Assembly (NCBI RefSeq): GCF_035593985.1 | Contig: NZ_CP141587.1 | Location: forward strand, 186,001 to 250,000 | DNA: 64,000 nt | Direction of reading: 5' to 3' | Source of the DNA: Sphingomonas sp. LY29 | Lineage (GTDB): Bacteria; Pseudomonadota; Alphaproteobacteria; Sphingomonadales; Sphingomonadaceae | Position numbers and translations under genes: made by a program | The notes under the pieces: generated by a model | Databases searched by the model: none | What the model was told of the DNA's origin: nothing | Seen by the model: the letters and a program-made list of their open reading frames with translations, nothing else | In this document: piece after piece, positions 41,855-51,640 of the stretch | How the letters are laid out: each line of letters starts with the position of its first letter | How positions within the stretch are numbered: the stretch's first letter is position 1

Positions 41855-43209
41855 GCTTCGGCCTTCTCCAGCTGCGGCTCGACCCACTCGGCAAGCGCCT
41901 CGCGCGCCCGATCAGTGTAGAGCTTCTTGCGGTCGGCTTTCTTGCTCTTTGGACCAGTCAGCGGCGGCATCAGCCCGAAGTTGATGTTCATCGGCTGATA
42001 GGTTTCGGCATCGGCGCCGCCAGTGATGTGGCCCAGAAGCGCGCCGAGCGCGGTCTCGGGCGGCGGCGGAGCGAGTGCCGCGCCGGCGATCTCGGCGGCG
42101 GCGAAACGCGCCGCAAGCAAGCCGATCGCGGCGCTTTCGACATAGCCTTCGCAGCCGGTGATCTGGCCAGCGAAGCGAATGTTAGGCTGTGCCTTGAGGC
42201 GAAGCTCGCGGTCGAGCAGTTCGGGCGAGCGAATGAAGCTGTTGCGGTGGATTCCGCCCAACCGCGCGAACTCGGCATTTTCCAAGCCGGGAATGGTCCG
42301 GAAGATCCGCACCTGTTCGGCGTGCTTCAGCTTGGTCTGGAAGCCGACCATGTTCCACAGCGTGCCGAGCGCATTGTCCTGCCGAAGCTGGACGCAGGCA
42401 TAGGGCCAGCGACCATTGGGGTGCTCGGGCGTCGCGGTGTGCGGATTGTCGAGGCCGACGCCCTTCATCGGGCCATAGCGAAGCGTCTCGACGCCGCGTT
42501 CGGCCATCACCTCGATCGGCATGCAGCCTTCGAAGTAGGGCGTGTCCTTTTCCCACTCCTTGAATTCGGTTTTCTTGCCCTCGTTCAGCGCCGCGACAAA
42601 GGCGCCATATTGCTCCTTCGTCATTGGGCAGTTGATGTAGTCCTTGCCGCCCTTGTCCCAGCGCGCGGCCATCCAGCAGGTGTCCATGTCGATGCTGTCG
42701 CGGTGGACGATGGGCGCGATCGCATCGAAGAAGGCGAGGGCATCGGCGCCGGTTACTCCGGCGATCGACGAAGCCAGACCCGGTGCGGTCAGGGGGCCGG
42801 TGGCGATGATCGCGAGGCCGTCGGTCGGGAGAGTATCGACTCGCTCCCGCACGACCTCGATATTCGGATGAGCTTCGATGCGGCGCGTGACTTCGCCGGC
42901 GAAGCCTTCACGGTCGACCGCGAGCGCCGAACCCGCCGGAACCTTGTGAAGATCGGCGGCGGACATCACGAGCGAATCCAACGCGCGCATTTCCTGGTGA
43001 AGCAGGCCGACGGCGTTGTTTTCGGCATCATCCGAGCGGAAGCTGTTCGAACAGACCATCTCGGCAAGCCGGTCGCTGTCGTGCGCAGGCGTGGTGTCGC
43101 CCCCGCCGCGCATCTCGCTCAAGCGAACGCGAATGCCTGCCTCGGCAAGCTGCCACGCGGCCTCGGAACCGGCGAGCCCGCCGCCAATGATGTGAACCTG
43201 ATGCGTCAT
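41851..43209 (-). CDS. trmFO: Methylenetetrahydrofolate-tRNA-(uracil-5-)-methyltransferase TrmFO
   Basis: This protein of 452 residues methylates U54 of tRNA using methylenetetrahydrofolate and FAD. The FAD-binding start [20 protein letters not shown], the family signature [20 protein letters not shown] and the segment [12 protein letters not shown] identify it. A late FAD motif, [18 protein letters not shown], is present. The ATG at 43209 is chosen because the dinucleotide-binding strand then begins at residue 5. The upstream frame belongs to the spacer and the divergent gene. It is divergent from the glyoxalase-fold gene by 40 bases. Confidence 0.97.
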   Translation of the reverse strand: MTHQVHIIGGGLAGSEAAWQLAEAGIRVRLSEMRGGGDTTPAHDSDRLAEMVCSNSFRSDDAENNAVGLLHQEMRALDSLVMSAADLHKVPAGSALAVDREGFAGEVTRRIEAHPNIEVVRERVDTLPTDGLAIIATGPLTAPGLASSIAGVTGADALAFFDAIAPIVHRDSIDMDTCWMAARWDKGGKDYINCPMTKEQYGAFVAALNEGKKTEFKEWEKDTPYFEGCMPIEVMAERGVETLRYGPMKGVGLDNPHTATPEHPNGRWPYACVQLRQDNALGTLWNMVGFQTKLKHAEQVRIFRTIPGLENAEFARLGGIHRNSFIRSPELLDRELRLKAQPNIRFAGQITGCEGYVESAAIGLLAARFAAAEIAGAALAPPPPETALGALLGHITGGADAETYQPMNINFGLMPPLTGPKSKKADRKKLYTDRAREALAEWVEPQLEKAEA

Positions 43210-43249
43210 GGCGGCGTTTCCTAGTCGCAATGGGAAGAAGCCGCAAAGC

Positions 43250-43639
43250 ATGATCGACCATATGGGAATCGCCGTCCGCGATATCGGCGCATCGCGGAGA
43301 TTCTACGATGCGGCGCTTGGCGCGCTCGACATGAAGGTGAACATGGAAGCGATGCCGGACCAGACCGAAAGCGGCGGGACCGCGCTGGGCTATGGCGCAG
43401 GTGACGAAAAGATCTTCTGGATCGCCGACAACGAGCGACCGGGCGAGGGCACGCACGTCGCCTTTAAGGTCGAGCGCCGCGACCAAGTCGACGCCTTCCA
43501 CGCCGCGGGACTGAAGGCTGGCGGCCGCGACAATGGCGCGCCCGGCCTGCGTCCGCATTACGGGCCAAACTATTATGCCGCCTTCCTGCTCGATCCCGAC
43601 GGAGCGAACATCGAAGCCGTTTGCTACGCCGACCGATGA
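43250..43639 (+). CDS. VOC (glyoxalase/dioxygenase fold) family protein
   Basis: This 129-residue protein shows the vicinal-oxygen-chelate fold. [20 protein letters not shown] supplies the first His, [18 protein letters not shown] the middle strand, and [17 protein letters not shown] the closing strand with its metal-ligand Glu. Members include lactoylglutathione lyases and many uncharacterised enzymes. The substrate cannot be read from the sequence. It is coupled to the DUF488 gene by an ATGA overlap. Confidence 0.85.
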   Translation: MIDHMGIAVRDIGASRRFYDAALGALDMKVNMEAMPDQTESGGTALGYGAGDEKIFWIADNERPGEGTHVAFKVERRDQVDAFHAAGLKAGGRDNGAPGLRPHYGPNYYAAFLLDPDGANIEAVCYADR

Positions 43640-44067
43640 AGCTCTTCACGATCGGATATGAAGCGGCGACGCAGCCCGACTTTATCGCGGCGCTGAAGTC
43701 GGCCGGCGTCGAGCGTGTGATCGACGTGCGTGCGCTGCCGCTGTCGCGGCGACCGGGTTTTTCGAAGACCCCGCTGAAGAATGCCTTGGCGGAGGAGGGG
43801 ATCGATTACGTGCACCTCAAGGCGCTGGGAACGCCCGCCGAAGGGCGCGAGGCAGCGCGGAAGGGTCGCCACGAGGATCTCAAGCGGATCTATGCCCGCC
43901 AGCTCGAACTGCCCGAAGCGATGGTGGCGGCCGAGCAGATGAAGGAATTGGCGGCAGACAAGCCGAGCGCGCTGCTATGTTTCGAACGCGATCCCGCCGG
44001 ATGCCACCGGTCGCTCTTGTGGCGATCGGCGGCACCCGACTGGGACGTGGAGCATCTGTTCGCTTAG
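43636..44067 (+). CDS. DUF488 domain protein
   Basis: This 143-residue protein matches DUF488. It has the start [40 protein letters not shown], and the conserved CFERDPAGCHRSLL, which contains the Cys and His residues typical of the family. Members are thought to be small enzymes or regulators, but none has a settled role known to me. It overlaps the upstream VOC gene by four bases and shares TTAG with the stop of the convergent host-attachment gene. Confidence 0.85.
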   Translation: MKLFTIGYEAATQPDFIAALKSAGVERVIDVRALPLSRRPGFSKTPLKNALAEEGIDYVHLKALGTPAEGREAARKGRHEDLKRIYARQLELPEAMVAAEQMKELAADKPSALLCFERDPAGCHRSLLWRSAAPDWDVEHLFA

Positions 44068-44531
44068 ACGTCGGCGGGCTGTTCCGCCTTGGTGTGATTG
44101 ACGATCAGCTTTTCGATGTCGGCGATCGTGTGGCCGGTCATTTCCTTGGGAATCTCGCACACGACGCGGCGCTCGGCCTCCTTGTGCAGCTTCTTGCGAA
44201 GCTCACCGAGAGTGCGCGGCGGGGCGACGATCGCGAGCGCCTCGAAGTCGTTCGACAGCGCGCGCTTGTTCACTTCTTCCGCCGTGCTCTTGGCCCAGCG
44301 ATCTTCTTCGAGCTGGTGGAAGTCGGTTTCCTCATAGCTGGAGCGGCCGCTGCCGACCGACGACTGGACCGAGCCCGGCGCATCGGTCTTCATTTCGCCA
44401 TCGCTCGCGTCTTCACGCTCGTCATGCGCCTCGGTACGCAGGTCGATCTGGTTCACATCGCCTTCGTTCCGGAAGAACAGGGTCTTTCGACCATCGGTCA
44501 CGAGGACGAGGGCGTTGTTGACGAGCGGCAT
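44064..44531 (-). CDS. Host-attachment family protein
   Basis: This 155-residue protein belongs to the Host_attach family first described from plant-associated alphaproteobacteria. The N-terminal LVLVTDGRKTLFFRNEG, the middle RWAKSTAEEVNKRALSNDFE and the late LGELRKKLHKEAERRVVCEI are typical. The name reflects early work. The fold is related to baeRF/eRF1-like ribosome-associated domains, and most members are probably stress proteins. AAGGAG lies 7 bases before the ATG at 44531. A perfect EcfG-type promoter at 44565-44590 points to general stress control. Confidence 0.82.
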   Translation of the reverse strand: MPLVNNALVLVTDGRKTLFFRNEGDVNQIDLRTEAHDEREDASDGEMKTDAPGSVQSSVGSGRSSYEETDFHQLEEDRWAKSTAEEVNKRALSNDFEALAIVAPPRTLGELRKKLHKEAERRVVCEIPKEMTGHTIADIEKLIVNHTKAEQPADV

Positions 44532-44564
44532 GGAGGTCTCCTTCACATTGACGATTGACTAGCC

Positions 44565-44590
44565 AACGCGAGGGCGACCGCCCACGTTCC
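44565..44590 (-). promoter_or_regulatory. EcfG (general stress response) promoter of the host-attachment gene
   Basis: On the minus strand GGAAC (44586-44590) is followed after exactly 17 bases by CGTT (44565-44568), a perfect match to the alphaproteobacterial EcfG consensus. The -10 is 33 bases upstream of the start codon. It overlaps the short gap after gyrA, so the downstream gene can be induced independently of gyrA. Confidence 0.65.
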
Positions 44591-44595
44591 GTCCC

Positions 44596-47364
44596 TTATT
44601 CGCCGTCGTCGGGGCCTGCCGCGAGATCGCTTCCGACTGTCGCGCCGTCGTCCGGGGCGAGCTCGCCGCTGACATCGAGGTCGATCTCATCCTCTTCGCT
44701 CTCGTCGATGCGCGCGACGCTGACGACCTTTTCGTTCGAGCCGACCTTGAAGATCGTCACCCCCTGCGTGTTGCGCCCGGCGATGCGGATGCTGCCGACC
44801 GTCGTGCGGATGACCTTGCCCTGGTCGGTGACGAGCATCAGCTGCTCGCCCGGCTTCACCGGGAAGCTGGCGACCACGCCGCCGTTGCGATCCGACGTCA
44901 CGATGTTGGTGATGCCCTGACCACCGCGATTGGTGCGGCGATATTCGTAGGTCGAGCTGCGCTTGCCGAAGCCGTTTTCCGTGACGGTAAGGAGGAACTG
45001 CTCCTTTTCCGCAATCTCGGCATAGCGTTCCTCGGACAGGCCCTCGGCGGACGCATTGTCGCGCCATTTGGGACTGCGGAGATACGCCTCGCGTTCTTCC
45101 TGGTTGGTGCCGACGCGGCGCAGGATCGACATCGAGATGACCTGGTCGTCGCCGAGCAGGCGGACACCGCGAACGCCGGTCGACGAACGCGACTGGAATT
45201 CGCGGACATCGGTCGACAGGAAGCGGATCGCCTTGCCATTCTTCGTGGCAAGCAGGACGTCGTCCTCCTCGGTGAGGAGCTTGACCGCGATCAGCCGGTC
45301 GTCGGCGTCGCCTTCCTCGTCCTCGCCAAACTTCATCGCGATCTTGCCCGCGGTCGGGATGTTGGTGAAGGCGCCCATCGAGTTGCGCCGCACCGTGCCC
45401 TTGCAGGTGGCGAACATGATGTGGAGATTGTCCCACTCCGCCTCATCCTGCGGAAGCGGAAGGACGGTGGTGATGACCTCGCCCTCGGCCAGCGGGAGCA
45501 GGTTGATCATCGGGCGGCCACGCGCAGTTGGTCCGCCCTCGGGAAGGCGCCACACCTTCTTGCGATAGACGCGGCCGAGATTGGAGAAGAACAGCACCGG
45601 ATTGTGCGTCGAGGTGACGAACAATTCGGTGACGACGTCCTCGTCCTTGGTATTCATGCCCGAGCGGCCCTTGCCGCCGCGCTTCTGTTCGCGGAACAGC
45701 GCGAGCGGGGTGCGCTTGATGTAGCCGGTCATGGTCACGGTGATGACCATGTCCTCACGTTCGATCAGGTCCTCGTCGTCGAGGCCATCGAAGGCGGCGG
45801 TGATCTCGGCCATGCGCGGGGTCGAGAATTCGGCGTCGACGACGTCGAACTCCTCGAGCATGACTTCGTAAAGCCGCGCGCGATTGCCAAGAATCTCAAG
45901 CAATTCGGCAATGGTCTTGGCAAGCTCCGCCAGCTCGCCGCCGATCTCGTCGCGGCCGAGCGCGGTGAGGCGGTGGAGGCGAAGCTCGAGGATCGCCTTC
46001 ACCTGTGCTTCGGACAGGCGATAGGTGTCGCCACCGGCCTGCGGTTCGACCGCCTCGACCAGCGCGATGTATTCGCGGATGTCGCCGATCGGCCAGTCGC
46101 GGTTGAGCAGTTTCTCACGCGCTTCGGCGGGGCTCGCCGAGCCGCGGATCAGGCGAACGACCTCATCGAGGTTGGTGACCGCGACGACCAGGCCGAGCAA
46201 GATGTGCGCCCGCTCACGTGCTTTCAGCAGCTCGTGCTTCGAGCGGCGGGTAATCACTTCTTCGCGGAACTTGACGAAGCTTTCGATGATGTCGCGAAGG
46301 CTCAGCGTCTCGGGCCGGCCGCCGCGGATCGCGAGCATGTTGGCCGGGAAGGACGATTGTGCCGGGGTGTGGCGCCACAGCTGATTGAGCACGACCTCGG
46401 GGGTCGCGTCGCGCTTCAGCTCGATAACGATGCGCACGCCTTCGCGGTTCGATTCGTCGCGGATGTCGCTGACACCCTCGATGCGCTTGTCCTTGGCGGC
46501 TTCGGCGATCTTTTCGACCAGGCCGTTCTTGCCGACCTGGAAGGGGATGGCGGTGAGGACGATCGACTGTCGGTCGCCGCGGCCGGTTTCGACCACCGCA
46601 CGGCTGCGCATCAGGATCGAGCCGCGACCGGTGGTGTAGGCGGCGCGAATTCCCGCGGTGCCGAGGATCAGCGGAGCGGTCGGGAAGTCGGGGCCCTTCA
46701 CATATTCCATCAGGCCCTCGCTGCTGATCGTCGGATCGGCGACGTAGGCGCGGCAGGCGGCGATGACTTCGCCAAGGTTGTGCGGCGGAATGTTGGTCGC
46801 CATGCCGACCGCGATCCCGCCCGCGCCGTTGACGAGCAAATTGGGGAAGCGCGCGGGAAGGACCTGCGGCTCGCGCTCCGACGCGTCGTAGTTGGGCTGG
46901 AAAGTGACGGTGTCCTTGTCGAGGTCGTCGAGCAGGAAGCCCGCCGCCTTGGCAAGCCGCGCCTCGGTGTAGCGCATCGCCGCGGGGGGATCGGGATCCA
47001 TCGAACCGAAGTTGCCCTGGCCGTCGATCAGCGGGAGCCGCATCGACCAGTCCTGGGTCATCCGGGCGAGCGCGTCGTAAATCGCGGTGTCGCCATGCGG
47101 GTGATATTTACCGATGACGTCACCGACGATGCGCGCCGATTTGCGGTAGGGACGGTTGTAATAGAACCCGTTCTCGCTGGCCGAATAGAGGATGCGGCGG
47201 TGGACCGGCTTCAACCCGTCGCGCACGTCCGGCAGCGCGCGACTGACGATCACCGACATGGCGTAATCGAGGTAGCTGGTCTTCATCTCCTCGACGATGG
47301 AGATGGGAGCGATATCGCCGCCGGCGGGGGGCATGGTCTGGTCGGAAGGAGGCTGGGTCGCCAA
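44596..47364 (-). CDS. gyrA: DNA gyrase subunit A
   Basis: GyrA (922 residues) is the DNA-cleaving subunit of gyrase. The winged-helix region has [15 protein letters not shown], with Thr at the position equivalent to E. coli Ser83 and Asp kept at position 87. The catalytic Tyr lies in RYTEARLAK (about residue 126). The C-terminal wrapping domain includes the GyrA-box equivalent [10 protein letters not shown]. The C-terminus is extended and acidic, with runs of Asp and Glu. Start ATG at 47364. It is on the same strand as the upstream yaaA gene, with 154 bases between them. Confidence 0.98.
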   Translation of the reverse strand: MATQPPSDQTMPPAGGDIAPISIVEEMKTSYLDYAMSVIVSRALPDVRDGLKPVHRRILYSASENGFYYNRPYRKSARIVGDVIGKYHPHGDTAIYDALARMTQDWSMRLPLIDGQGNFGSMDPDPPAAMRYTEARLAKAAGFLLDDLDKDTVTFQPNYDASEREPQVLPARFPNLLVNGAGGIAVGMATNIPPHNLGEVIAACRAYVADPTISSEGLMEYVKGPDFPTAPLILGTAGIRAAYTTGRGSILMRSRAVVETGRGDRQSIVLTAIPFQVGKNGLVEKIAEAAKDKRIEGVSDIRDESNREGVRIVIELKRDATPEVVLNQLWRHTPAQSSFPANMLAIRGGRPETLSLRDIIESFVKFREEVITRRSKHELLKARERAHILLGLVVAVTNLDEVVRLIRGSASPAEAREKLLNRDWPIGDIREYIALVEAVEPQAGGDTYRLSEAQVKAILELRLHRLTALGRDEIGGELAELAKTIAELLEILGNRARLYEVMLEEFDVVDAEFSTPRMAEITAAFDGLDDEDLIEREDMVITVTMTGYIKRTPLALFREQKRGGKGRSGMNTKDEDVVTELFVTSTHNPVLFFSNLGRVYRKKVWRLPEGGPTARGRPMINLLPLAEGEVITTVLPLPQDEAEWDNLHIMFATCKGTVRRNSMGAFTNIPTAGKIAMKFGEDEEGDADDRLIAVKLLTEEDDVLLATKNGKAIRFLSTDVREFQSRSSTGVRGVRLLGDDQVISMSILRRVGTNQEEREAYLRSPKWRDNASAEGLSEERYAEIAEKEQFLLTVTENGFGKRSSTYEYRRTNRGGQGITNIVTSDRNGGVVASFPVKPGEQLMLVTDQGKVIRTTVGSIRIAGRNTQGVTIFKVGSNEKVVSVARIDESEEDEIDLDVSGELAPDDGATVGSDLAAGPDDGE

Positions 47365-47518
47365 GGGAAATCCTGTCGAGAAATGGTCGTTTTGCGGGGG
47401 ACGGAACCGGGCCGGCGCTGCCGCCGGCTTCCCCCTTCCTCCTGCTAGCCCAACGGGAGGGCGAACGCCACCCCGCGCGCACGCTTACGCGTGTACGCGC
47501 ACGAGGGATTGGCGGGCT

Positions 47519-48277
47519 TCAGCCCTTGACGAACAGCGGACGGTCGGGGGTCGAGCCGTCGGTGTCGAAGCGCCAGCCGTCGCGGTCGAAGTCGGGCAGG
47601 GCGTCGGCGTTTTCGATCCGCTCCTCGCACAACCAGCGCGCCATCGTCCCGCGGGCGACCTTGGCCGGGAAGCTCTGGAACTGAAGGCCCTTGGCGGTGC
47701 GGTTGCGAAAGTCGGGGGCGATGATGCGGACGCGCTTGGGAAGTTGGTCCTTTACCACCGCGAAATACTCGTTGCTGGCGAGGTTGATCAGCACGTTCGA
47801 GCCGTCGCGGCGGAGGTCGGAAGCGAGCCGCTTGGCGACGCGGTCGCCCCAATGATCGACCAGCTTGCCGCCCTCGGGCGACCAGCGTGTGCCCATCTCC
47901 AGGCGATACGGGCGGATCGCATCGCGTGGACGGAGCATCCCGTAAAGGCCTGAAAGAATGCGCAAATGATCCTGCGCATAGTCGATCGTGTCGGCGTCGG
48001 CGCTGGTGGCGTCGAAGCCGCGGTAGACGTCGCCGGCGAAGGCGCGCATCGCGGGGCGCTCGATCGGCTTGGAGCGTCCGAATCGCTTGAACCGCTGATG
48101 ATTGAGGAGCGCGAGATCGTCGGAGATGTGCATGAGCTCGCCCAAGCCCTTCGGCCCGATGTCCGCGGCAGCGCGCGCGAGGCGGCTTGCGTCGGCCGCG
48201 AACGGGGGACGGGTCGGGGTTTCGGGATAGGACGATTCGAAGTCGAGCGTCTTGGCGGGCGAAAGGAGGATGATCAC
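47519..48277 (-). CDS. yaaA: Peroxide stress protein YaaA family
   Basis: This 252-residue protein begins with MIILLSPAKTLDFES, the strongest signature of the YaaA family (DUF328), and contains LYGMLRPRDAIRPYRLEMG and LINLASNEYFAVV. YaaA lowers free iron during hydrogen peroxide stress in E. coli and binds DNA in vitro. It carries no signal peptide. GC-rich partly complementary sequence in 47365-47518, between this gene and gyrA, may form a hairpin but has no T-tract. It is divergent from the TPR gene by 180 bases. Confidence 0.95.
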   Translation of the reverse strand: MIILLSPAKTLDFESSYPETPTRPPFAADASRLARAAADIGPKGLGELMHISDDLALLNHQRFKRFGRSKPIERPAMRAFAGDVYRGFDATSADADTIDYAQDHLRILSGLYGMLRPRDAIRPYRLEMGTRWSPEGGKLVDHWGDRVAKRLASDLRRDGSNVLINLASNEYFAVVKDQLPKRVRIIAPDFRNRTAKGLQFQSFPAKVARGTMARWLCEERIENADALPDFDRDGWRFDTDGSTPDRPLFVKG

Positions 48278-48457
48278 GCGGCCGCGCTAGCGGGGGGCGC
48301 GGCGTCCGTCAAAGGCGGTTCAAACACGGTTCAGCGTTTGCTCGTCATCGCGCCTTTTCCACTTCGGGACCTGCCGCTATGGGGTTGGCCCGCAACGAAA
48401 TACCCCCACGTCGCCGATCGAGATCGAACGATCCGGACGGCGAACCAGGAGACCAGC

Positions 48458-49693
48458 ATGACGTCGACTTCCACTGCGCTTGGCCTGTTGTTCGCAAGTC
48501 TCGCGCTGACCGCTTCACCGGCGCTGGCCCAGCAGCCGCCCGCCGCCGCGGCGCCCGCAGCCCCGCAATATTCGATCAGCAAGGACGCCCAGGCCGAAGT
48601 CATCGCGCTGAAGACCGCGGTCGAGGCCAAGGACGTCGCCACCATCCCCGCCAAGCTCGCGGCGGCGCAGGCCAAGGCGAAGACCAAGGAAGATCGCTAC
48701 GTCATTGCGCGGCTCGAGCTTAAGGCGGCGGCCGACGCCAAGAATTCGGCCGGCATGATGCGCGCGCTAGAGGCCGTCTCCGCCTCGGGCGTGGCGACAC
48801 CCGCGCAGATCACCAATCTGTACACCGATGTCGGTGCGCAGCTTTACGAAGCGAAGGATTATGCGGGAGCTGCGAGCGCCTATGAAAAGGTGACGGCGCT
48901 GGCTCCGAACGACATCCAGGCGACGGTGCTCCTGGCCGAAGCGCGCAACGGGCAGGGCCGCAAGGCCGAGGCGGTCGCGCTGATCCAGAAGGCGATCGCC
49001 GCGCGGAAGGCGGCTGGCCAGAAGGCCGAAGAGAATTGGTACAAGCGTGCGGTCGCGCTGTCCTATGAGGGCAAGCTTCCGACGACGCCTTCGCTGGCGC
49101 GCGAATGGGCAAGTGCCTATCCGTCGGCCACGGCGTGGCGCGACACCATCAAGCTGACCCAGCAATCGGGCAACTTCGGCGAAGAGGCGACCCTCGACAT
49201 CATGCGGTTGATGCACACCGCCGGCGCAATCGAAGGTGATGCCGACCATTTCAACTTCGCCCAGAAGCTGGTGGTGAAGGGCTATCCCGGAGAGGCGAAG
49301 GCGGTCCTGGAGCAGGGCTTCGCCGCCAACAAGATCAGCAAGTCGAACGCATCCTTCGCGGCTTTGTACAAGGAAGCGACGACCAAGTCGCAGGGCGACC
49401 GCGCCTCGCTCGCGGCGTCGGCCAAGTCGGCCGTCGCCGGTGCGGCTGCCAAGCCGGTGCTGAACACCGCCGACGCCTATTACGGCTATGGGGACTTTGC
49501 CGAGGCGGCGACGCTTTACCGTGCCGCGCTGACCAAGAGCGGCGTCGACAAGAACATCGCCAACCTGCGCCTCGGCATGGCGTTGGCGCGGTCGGGGGAC
49601 AAGGCTGGTGCCAACGCGGCTTTCTCGGCCGTGACGGGTCAGCAGGGCGAAGTCGCGAAGCTGTGGATGGCCTATATGGCGACGCAGGCTTAA
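48458..49693 (+). CDS. Exported tetratricopeptide-repeat-like protein
   Basis: This 411-residue protein has a clear signal peptide (ALGLLFASLALTASPALAQQ), then an Ala/Pro-rich stretch and repeated helical hairpins. Some resemble TPRs (GAASAYEKVTALAPNDIQAT, AEAVALIQKAIAARK, AATLYRAALTKSG). It is probably a periplasmic scaffold. Its function is unknown. AGGAG lies 6 bases before the ATG at 48458, and a long in-frame extension upstream is antisense to yaaA and ignored. A strong intrinsic terminator follows. Confidence 0.82.
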   Translation: MTSTSTALGLLFASLALTASPALAQQPPAAAAPAAPQYSISKDAQAEVIALKTAVEAKDVATIPAKLAAAQAKAKTKEDRYVIARLELKAAADAKNSAGMMRALEAVSASGVATPAQITNLYTDVGAQLYEAKDYAGAASAYEKVTALAPNDIQATVLLAEARNGQGRKAEAVALIQKAIAARKAAGQKAEENWYKRAVALSYEGKLPTTPSLAREWASAYPSATAWRDTIKLTQQSGNFGEEATLDIMRLMHTAGAIEGDADHFNFAQKLVVKGYPGEAKAVLEQGFAANKISKSNASFAALYKEATTKSQGDRASLAASAKSAVAGAAAKPVLNTADAYYGYGDFAEAATLYRAALTKSGVDKNIANLRLGMALARSGDKAGANAAFSAVTGQQGEVAKLWMAYMATQA

Positions 49694-49713
49694 TCGCCGC
49701 GAAGTGAATTTGG

Positions 49714-49748
49714 GGGCGTCGGAACGATTGGTCCGGCGCCCTTTTTTT
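49714..49748 (+). terminator. Rho-independent terminator of the TPR gene
   Basis: GGGCGTCGGA pairs with TCCGGCGCCC (ten pairs, one G-T) around an eight-base loop, followed by seven T residues at 49742-49748. It begins 20 bases after the stop. This is the clearest intrinsic terminator in the window. Confidence 0.9.
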
Positions 49749-49798
49749 GTCCCAAAATCGGACAGTTAACAATGGGTTTCTGTTAATTTGGCGAGTTA

Positions 49799-51328
49799 AT
49801 GCATTTAGATGCGAACACCTCACTCCGAAGCCCGGGAAATCGATTGAGATTTGACGACCGCCTCAAGACGGTAATGACCCAGTCGGTCGCGGACGACCGC
49901 GACCGGGCGGTACGTTGGCGCCAGCTGGTCCACCTGCTGTCGCGTCCGCACGACCATCTGGATCCCGCCTTGTCGGAGGCCGCGCTGACCATGGTGCGGA
50001 GCGAAATGGGTGCCGTCGATCCTTCGGTCCGTGCGGCGACAGCCCGGAGCATTGCCGGGCGACCGGTACCGGCCGCCCTGTTGCGGCTGTTCGTCAAGGA
50101 GCCGATGTCGGTGGCGGCGCCGCTGATTGCCTCCGCGCATCTCGACGACACCGAGTGGGCCATGCTTCGGCGGGACTCATCGAACGAGGTTGCTGCCTTC
50201 ATCGACACGCTCCGCCCGCCCGCACCCGAAGAGACGGTGGTTACGGCGCCAGAAGTGATTGCCGAACTTGCGAAGCCCGAAGTCGAGAAGCCGAGCCCGC
50301 GCCATGATCCGGTGCCTACCGCGCCGGCGGCTGCTCCGACCGGGCCAAACCTGTTTCGGTGGGAATGCGATGCGTCGGGGCAGATCGCTTGGGTCGAAGG
50401 CGCGCCGCGCGGCGCATTGATAGGTCGTGCCATTGCGGCGGAGGAGGGCGCCGACCGCCTGCTCGTTCGTGCTTTCGCCGATCGGATTCCGTTCGACGGC
50501 GCGACCCTGACCTTTCCGGCGCCGGCGCTCGACGGCGAATGGCGGCTGAGCGGGATCCCGGCCTTCTCGCCGAGCGACGGCCGGTTCATTGGCTATCGTG
50601 GCATCGCCCGCCGCGACGGGGACGATCAGGTGCAGGTGCCATCGTCGGCAATCTCCGCAATCGGCAGCGCCGATGCGGACATGCTTCGCGAGACGATCCA
50701 CGAGATCAAGACCCCTTTAAATGCGATCATCGGGTTCGCCGAAATTATCGACGGGCAATATCTCGGCCCGGCGCATCGCAACTATCGGAGCCGCGCCGCG
50801 GAAATCGTTACGCAGGCACGCGTCCTTCTGGGTGCGATCGAGGATCTGGACTTCGCCGCGCGGATGAGGAGTTCGCGGGCATCGGCAGGTGCCGCCACCG
50901 CGCTCGACACCATGCTTCCGCCATTGACCGATGAACTGGTCCGGCGCGCAAAGGGTCGCGACGTCGAACTGCGGGTCTCGCCGCCGAAGCGCGGGGTCCG
51001 GTGTCGGCTTGAGCAGGATCTGGCCGAACGACTGCTGCGACGCCTGATCGGTGCAGTCATCGACGCAAGCGTTCCCGGGGAACGAATCCAGGCCTCATTT
51101 CGGGAGGATGCCGGGATGTGCGTGCTCGATTTGTCGCTTCCAGTCTCGGCGCAGGGGTTGAGTGACGAGCGACTGTTCGATCCCGCCTTCGCGACCGCTT
51201 CGGAAGACGGACAATCGCCGCTTGGCCTTGGCTTCGCGCTTCGGCTGGTGCGGGGACTTGCGAGCCTGGCCGGCGGGAAAATCACCACGAACGCCGGCGG
51301 TCTTTCGCTCGGCATTCCCAAAGCCTGA
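49799..51328 (+). CDS. Divergent sensor histidine-kinase-like protein with altered ATP-binding site
   Basis: This 509-residue soluble protein has a helical N-terminal region (about 1-145), a Pro-rich linker, a PAS-like segment (about 180-270) and a HisKA domain with the phosphoacceptor motif TIHEIKTPLNAIIGFAEI (His near residue 302). The C-terminal domain resembles HATPase_c but departs from it. The N-box reads LIGAVIDAS, with Ala where the Mg-binding Asn belongs. The DxGxG box is not visible, while GLGFALRLVRGLASLAGGKI (G2-like) remains. It may lack kinase activity and act as a scaffold or phosphatase. No response regulator is adjacent. Confidence 0.75.
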   Translation: MHLDANTSLRSPGNRLRFDDRLKTVMTQSVADDRDRAVRWRQLVHLLSRPHDHLDPALSEAALTMVRSEMGAVDPSVRAATARSIAGRPVPAALLRLFVKEPMSVAAPLIASAHLDDTEWAMLRRDSSNEVAAFIDTLRPPAPEETVVTAPEVIAELAKPEVEKPSPRHDPVPTAPAAAPTGPNLFRWECDASGQIAWVEGAPRGALIGRAIAAEEGADRLLVRAFADRIPFDGATLTFPAPALDGEWRLSGIPAFSPSDGRFIGYRGIARRDGDDQVQVPSSAISAIGSADADMLRETIHEIKTPLNAIIGFAEIIDGQYLGPAHRNYRSRAAEIVTQARVLLGAIEDLDFAARMRSSRASAGAATALDTMLPPLTDELVRRAKGRDVELRVSPPKRGVRCRLEQDLAERLLRRLIGAVIDASVPGERIQASFREDAGMCVLDLSLPVSAQGLSDERLFDPAFATASEDGQSPLGLGFALRLVRGLASLAGGKITTNAGGLSLGIPKA

Positions 51329-51329
51329 C

Positions 51330-51358
51330 TTGCGCGCCGGTCGATGTCGCCGCTATCG
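51330..51358 (+). promoter_or_regulatory. Possible promoter of tRNA-Ile2
   Basis: TTGCGC (51330-51335) and CTATCG (51353-51358) with a 17-base spacer lie immediately ahead of the tRNA at the expected distance. The match to the TTGCnn/TATAGG pattern seen elsewhere is partial. Confidence 0.35.
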
Positions 51359-51374
51359 CGCGGCATCGCAGGTG

Positions 51375-51451
51375 GGGCCTGTAGCTCAATTGGTTAGAGC
51401 AGGCCGCTCATAACGGCTTGGTTGCGGGTTCAAGTCCTGCCGGGCCCACCA
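51375..51451 (+). tRNA. tRNA-Ile2 (anticodon CAT, lysidine-modified type), CCA encoded
   Basis: The acceptor GGGCCTG pairs with CGGGCCC, and the anticodon loop is CTCATAA. The T-arm GCGGG-TTCAAGT-CCTGC and an A-CCA end complete it. A CAT anticodon can belong to Met or to Ile2. The stretch GAGCAGGC...CTCATAA...GCTTGGTTGC follows the E. coli Ile2 pattern and differs from initiator and elongator Met, so the TilS-modified isoleucine tRNA is the best reading. Confidence 0.9.
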
Positions 51452-51452
51452 A

Positions 51453-51638
51453 TGCACGAGATTAGCGGAGCTAATTTCGAGACGCAAAATGTCGGGGGCA
51501 AGGCATCGAAGAGAATGTCACGGAGTACATCCGTGACGTCGATCCGGTCGCTGCGCGCCGGTCGGCCGGCATTCGCAGTCTCTTCGCGCTGCTTCCCTAT
51601 TGCTTTGCAATCGGTCGCTACGCTCGGAGGCTCATGCA
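51453..51638. repeat. Composite palindromic element, copy B, between two tRNA genes
   Basis: The whole space between the facing 3' ends of tRNA-Ile2 and tRNA-Pro is one element. It contains ATTAGC/GCTAAT (51461-51475) and GTCACGG/CCGTGAC (51517-51537). Then comes GTCGATCCGG and a block GGCCGGCATTCGCAGTCTCT aligning with copy A at 22231-22250, followed by GCAATCGG. The outer ends TGCACGAG and CTCATGCA are nearly inverted repeats. No open reading frame here looks real. Confidence 0.65.
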
Positions 51639-51640
51639 AA

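Noticed and set aside
46900..47130. Thr at the GyrA position equivalent to E. coli Ser83 as a quinolone-resistance change
   Set aside because: Thr is a normal residue there in many bacteria, and the Asp at position 87 is kept, so no resistance mutation can be claimed.
47400..47518. GC-rich hairpin between yaaA and gyrA as an intrinsic terminator
   Set aside because: The stem needs a bulge or mismatch and no T-run follows on the minus strand, so it was not listed as a feature.
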